Shown here: positions 12,419 to 13,366 of the stretch, piece after piece | Layout: each line of letters opens with the position of its first letter | Numbering within the stretch: position 1 is the first letter of the stretch | Source of the DNA: an uncultured Rhodoplanes sp. | GTDB taxonomy: Bacteria; Pseudomonadota; Alphaproteobacteria; Rhizobiales; Xanthobacteraceae | Length of the DNA stretch: 13,366 bases | NCBI GenBank assembly: GCA_936924235.1 | Contig: CAKZHN010000348.1 | Coordinates: 1-13,366 of the forward strand | Direction of reading: 5' to 3' | The notes under the pieces: model-generated | What the model saw: the letters and a program-made list of their open reading frames with translations, nothing else | Databases searched by the model: none | Told to the model about the DNA's origin: nothing | Translations under genes and position numbers: made by a program

Positions 12419-13366
12419 TTGAACTCCTTTAACGAATTCGGCCTCGCAGAGCCGATCCTCCGCTCCCTTACCGAAGAAGGCTACGTCACCCCCACTCCGA
12501 TCCAGGCGCAGACCATCCCGCTGCTTCTCGCCAAGCGCGACGTCATCGGCATCGCGCAGACCGGCACCGGCAAGACCGCAGCCTTCGCGCTTCCCATCAT
12601 CAACCACCTCGCCGCGAACCGCATCCGCCCGCAGCCTAAGACCTGCCGCGTGCTGGTGTTGAGCCCGACGCGCGAGCTCTCGGGACAGATTCTCGACAGC
12701 TTCCGCACCTACGGCCGGCACGTGCGGCTCTCCACCTCGCTCGCCATCGGCGGCGTCAACATGGGCCCGCAGGTCCGCCAGCTGGCGCACGGCGTCGACG
12801 TGCTGGTGGCGACTCCGGGCCGCCTGCTCGATCTCGCGAAGAGCCGCGCGATCATCCTCGACAAGGTCGAGGTGTTCGTGCTCGACGAAGCCGACCGCAT
12901 GCTCGACATGGGCTTCATCCACGACATCCGGAAGATCATCGCCAAGCTCCCGAAGGAGCGGCAGACGCTGCTGTTCTCGGCCACCATGCCGTCGGACATC
13001 GCCGAGCTTGCCCGGCACATGCTGAAGGACCCGGCCAAGGTCGCGGTGACGCCAGCCGCCACCACGGTCGAGCGCATCGCCCAGCGCATCATCCATCTCG
13101 ACCGCGGCGCCAAGCAGAAGACCCTCGCCGACATCCTGCGCGCGGAGCCGATCGACCGCGTGCTGGTGTTCACCCGCACCAAGCACGGCGCCGACAAGGT
13201 GGTGCGCGGGCTCGAGAAGGACGGCATCGCGGCCGACGCGATCCACGGCAACAAGTCGCAGAACCAGCGGCTGCGTGCGCTCGGCAACTTCCGCGACGGC
13301 AAGGTCCGCACGCTGGTCGCGACCGACATCGCGGCCCGCGGCATCGACGTCGAGGGCGTGAGCCAC
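12419..13366 (+). CDS. DEAD-box ATP-dependent RNA helicase (3' end outside window)
   Basis: The first 316 codons are present without a stop; the C-terminal part lies beyond the window. The product unwinds RNA duplexes using ATP in the cytoplasm, typically in ribosome assembly, RNA decay or cold adaptation (RhlE/CsdA-like). Motifs in order are FGLAEPIL with the Q motif GYVTPTPIQAQ (21-31), motif I AQTGTGKT (46-53), Ia PTREL (83-87), GG (111-112), Ib TPGR (132-135), II DEAD (156-159), III SAT (187-189), IV VLVFTRTKHGADKV (248-261) and Va TDIAARGID (302-310). The frame is closed by TGA immediately upstream, so translation probably starts at TTG 12419 (MNSFNEFGLAEP), which fits the N-terminus of the family. 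The ribosome site for the TTG is weak, and a mini-ORF abuts it. It is divergent from the ParA-type gene. Confidence 0.92.
   Translation, partial: MNSFNEFGLAEPILRSLTEEGYVTPTPIQAQTIPLLLAKRDVIGIAQTGTGKTAAFALPIINHLAANRIRPQPKTCRVLVLSPTRELSGQILDSFRTYGRHVRLSTSLAIGGVNMGPQVRQLAHGVDVLVATPGRLLDLAKSRAIILDKVEVFVLDEADRMLDMGFIHDIRKIIAKLPKERQTLLFSATMPSDIAELARHMLKDPAKVAVTPAATTVERIAQRIIHLDRGAKQKTLADILRAEPIDRVLVFTRTKHGADKVVRGLEKDGIAADAIHGNKSQNQRLRALGNFRDGKVRTLVATDIAARGIDVEGVSH

Noticed and set aside
12293..13366. Open minus-strand frame through the helicase region
   Set aside because: It is antisense to a clear DEAD-box helicase whose motifs all appear on the plus strand.

Overview
The window looks like a chromosomal piece of a high-GC alphaproteobacterium, most likely of the Bradyrhizobium/Rhodopseudomonas group. 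This rests on very GC-rich third codon positions, several Bug-type solute-binding proteins, small Cys-containing exported proteins of a style common in that group, and GC-rich palindromic intergenic repeats. The taxon is inferred, not proven. Antisense frames stay open for hundreds of codons because of the codon bias, so genes were chosen by recognisable families, ribosome binding sites and spacing.

Layout. 1-367: non-coding, with a nested palindromic repeat. 368-706 (-): small exported Tyr/Arg/Pro-rich protein. 707-907: tandem repeat and hairpins. 908-2956 (-): a Bug-family solute-binding protein followed by a ketopantoate-reductase-like enzyme. 2957-3216: divergent control region with several inverted repeats. 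3217-6726 (+): a second Bug protein, an enolase-superfamily enzyme of the muconate-lactonizing type, and an NtaA/DszA-type flavin monooxygenase. 6773-8632 (-): an aldehyde dehydrogenase followed by a small conserved-looking protein. 8633-8821: a good candidate promoter overlapped by a perfect inverted repeat. 8822-9802 (-): a third Bug protein with a twin-arginine leader. 9803-10475: no intact gene, but a coding-like fragment that decays next to a duplicated 12-base motif, then a large hairpin. 10476-10817 (+) and 10828-11088 (-): two convergent small exported proteins. 11166-11199: strong terminator-like hairpin. 11227-11877 (-): orphan ParA-type ATPase. 11878-12418: non-coding, structured. 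12419-13366 (+): DEAD-box RNA helicase, cut by the window end.

How the genes fit together. The 1988-9802 block reads as a catabolic island: three periplasmic binding proteins that would capture carboxylates or related small organics, an oxygenase that could cleave or oxidise the substrate, an aldehyde dehydrogenase that could take an aldehyde product to the acid, and an MLE-type enolase-superfamily enzyme plus an NAD(P)H-dependent 2-oxoacid-reductase-like enzyme for the carbon skeleton. No TctA/TctB membrane subunits, flavin reductase or transcription regulator lies in the window, so the substrate is open and partners must be elsewhere. The right flank (ParA, helicase, small exported proteins) is unrelated housekeeping or accessory sequence. 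I did not find convincing evidence for a wholly new kind of system. The best leads are the unassigned catabolic cluster, the ALDH operator-promoter, the disrupted region near 10.1 kb, and the stop-start arrangement at the helicase start.
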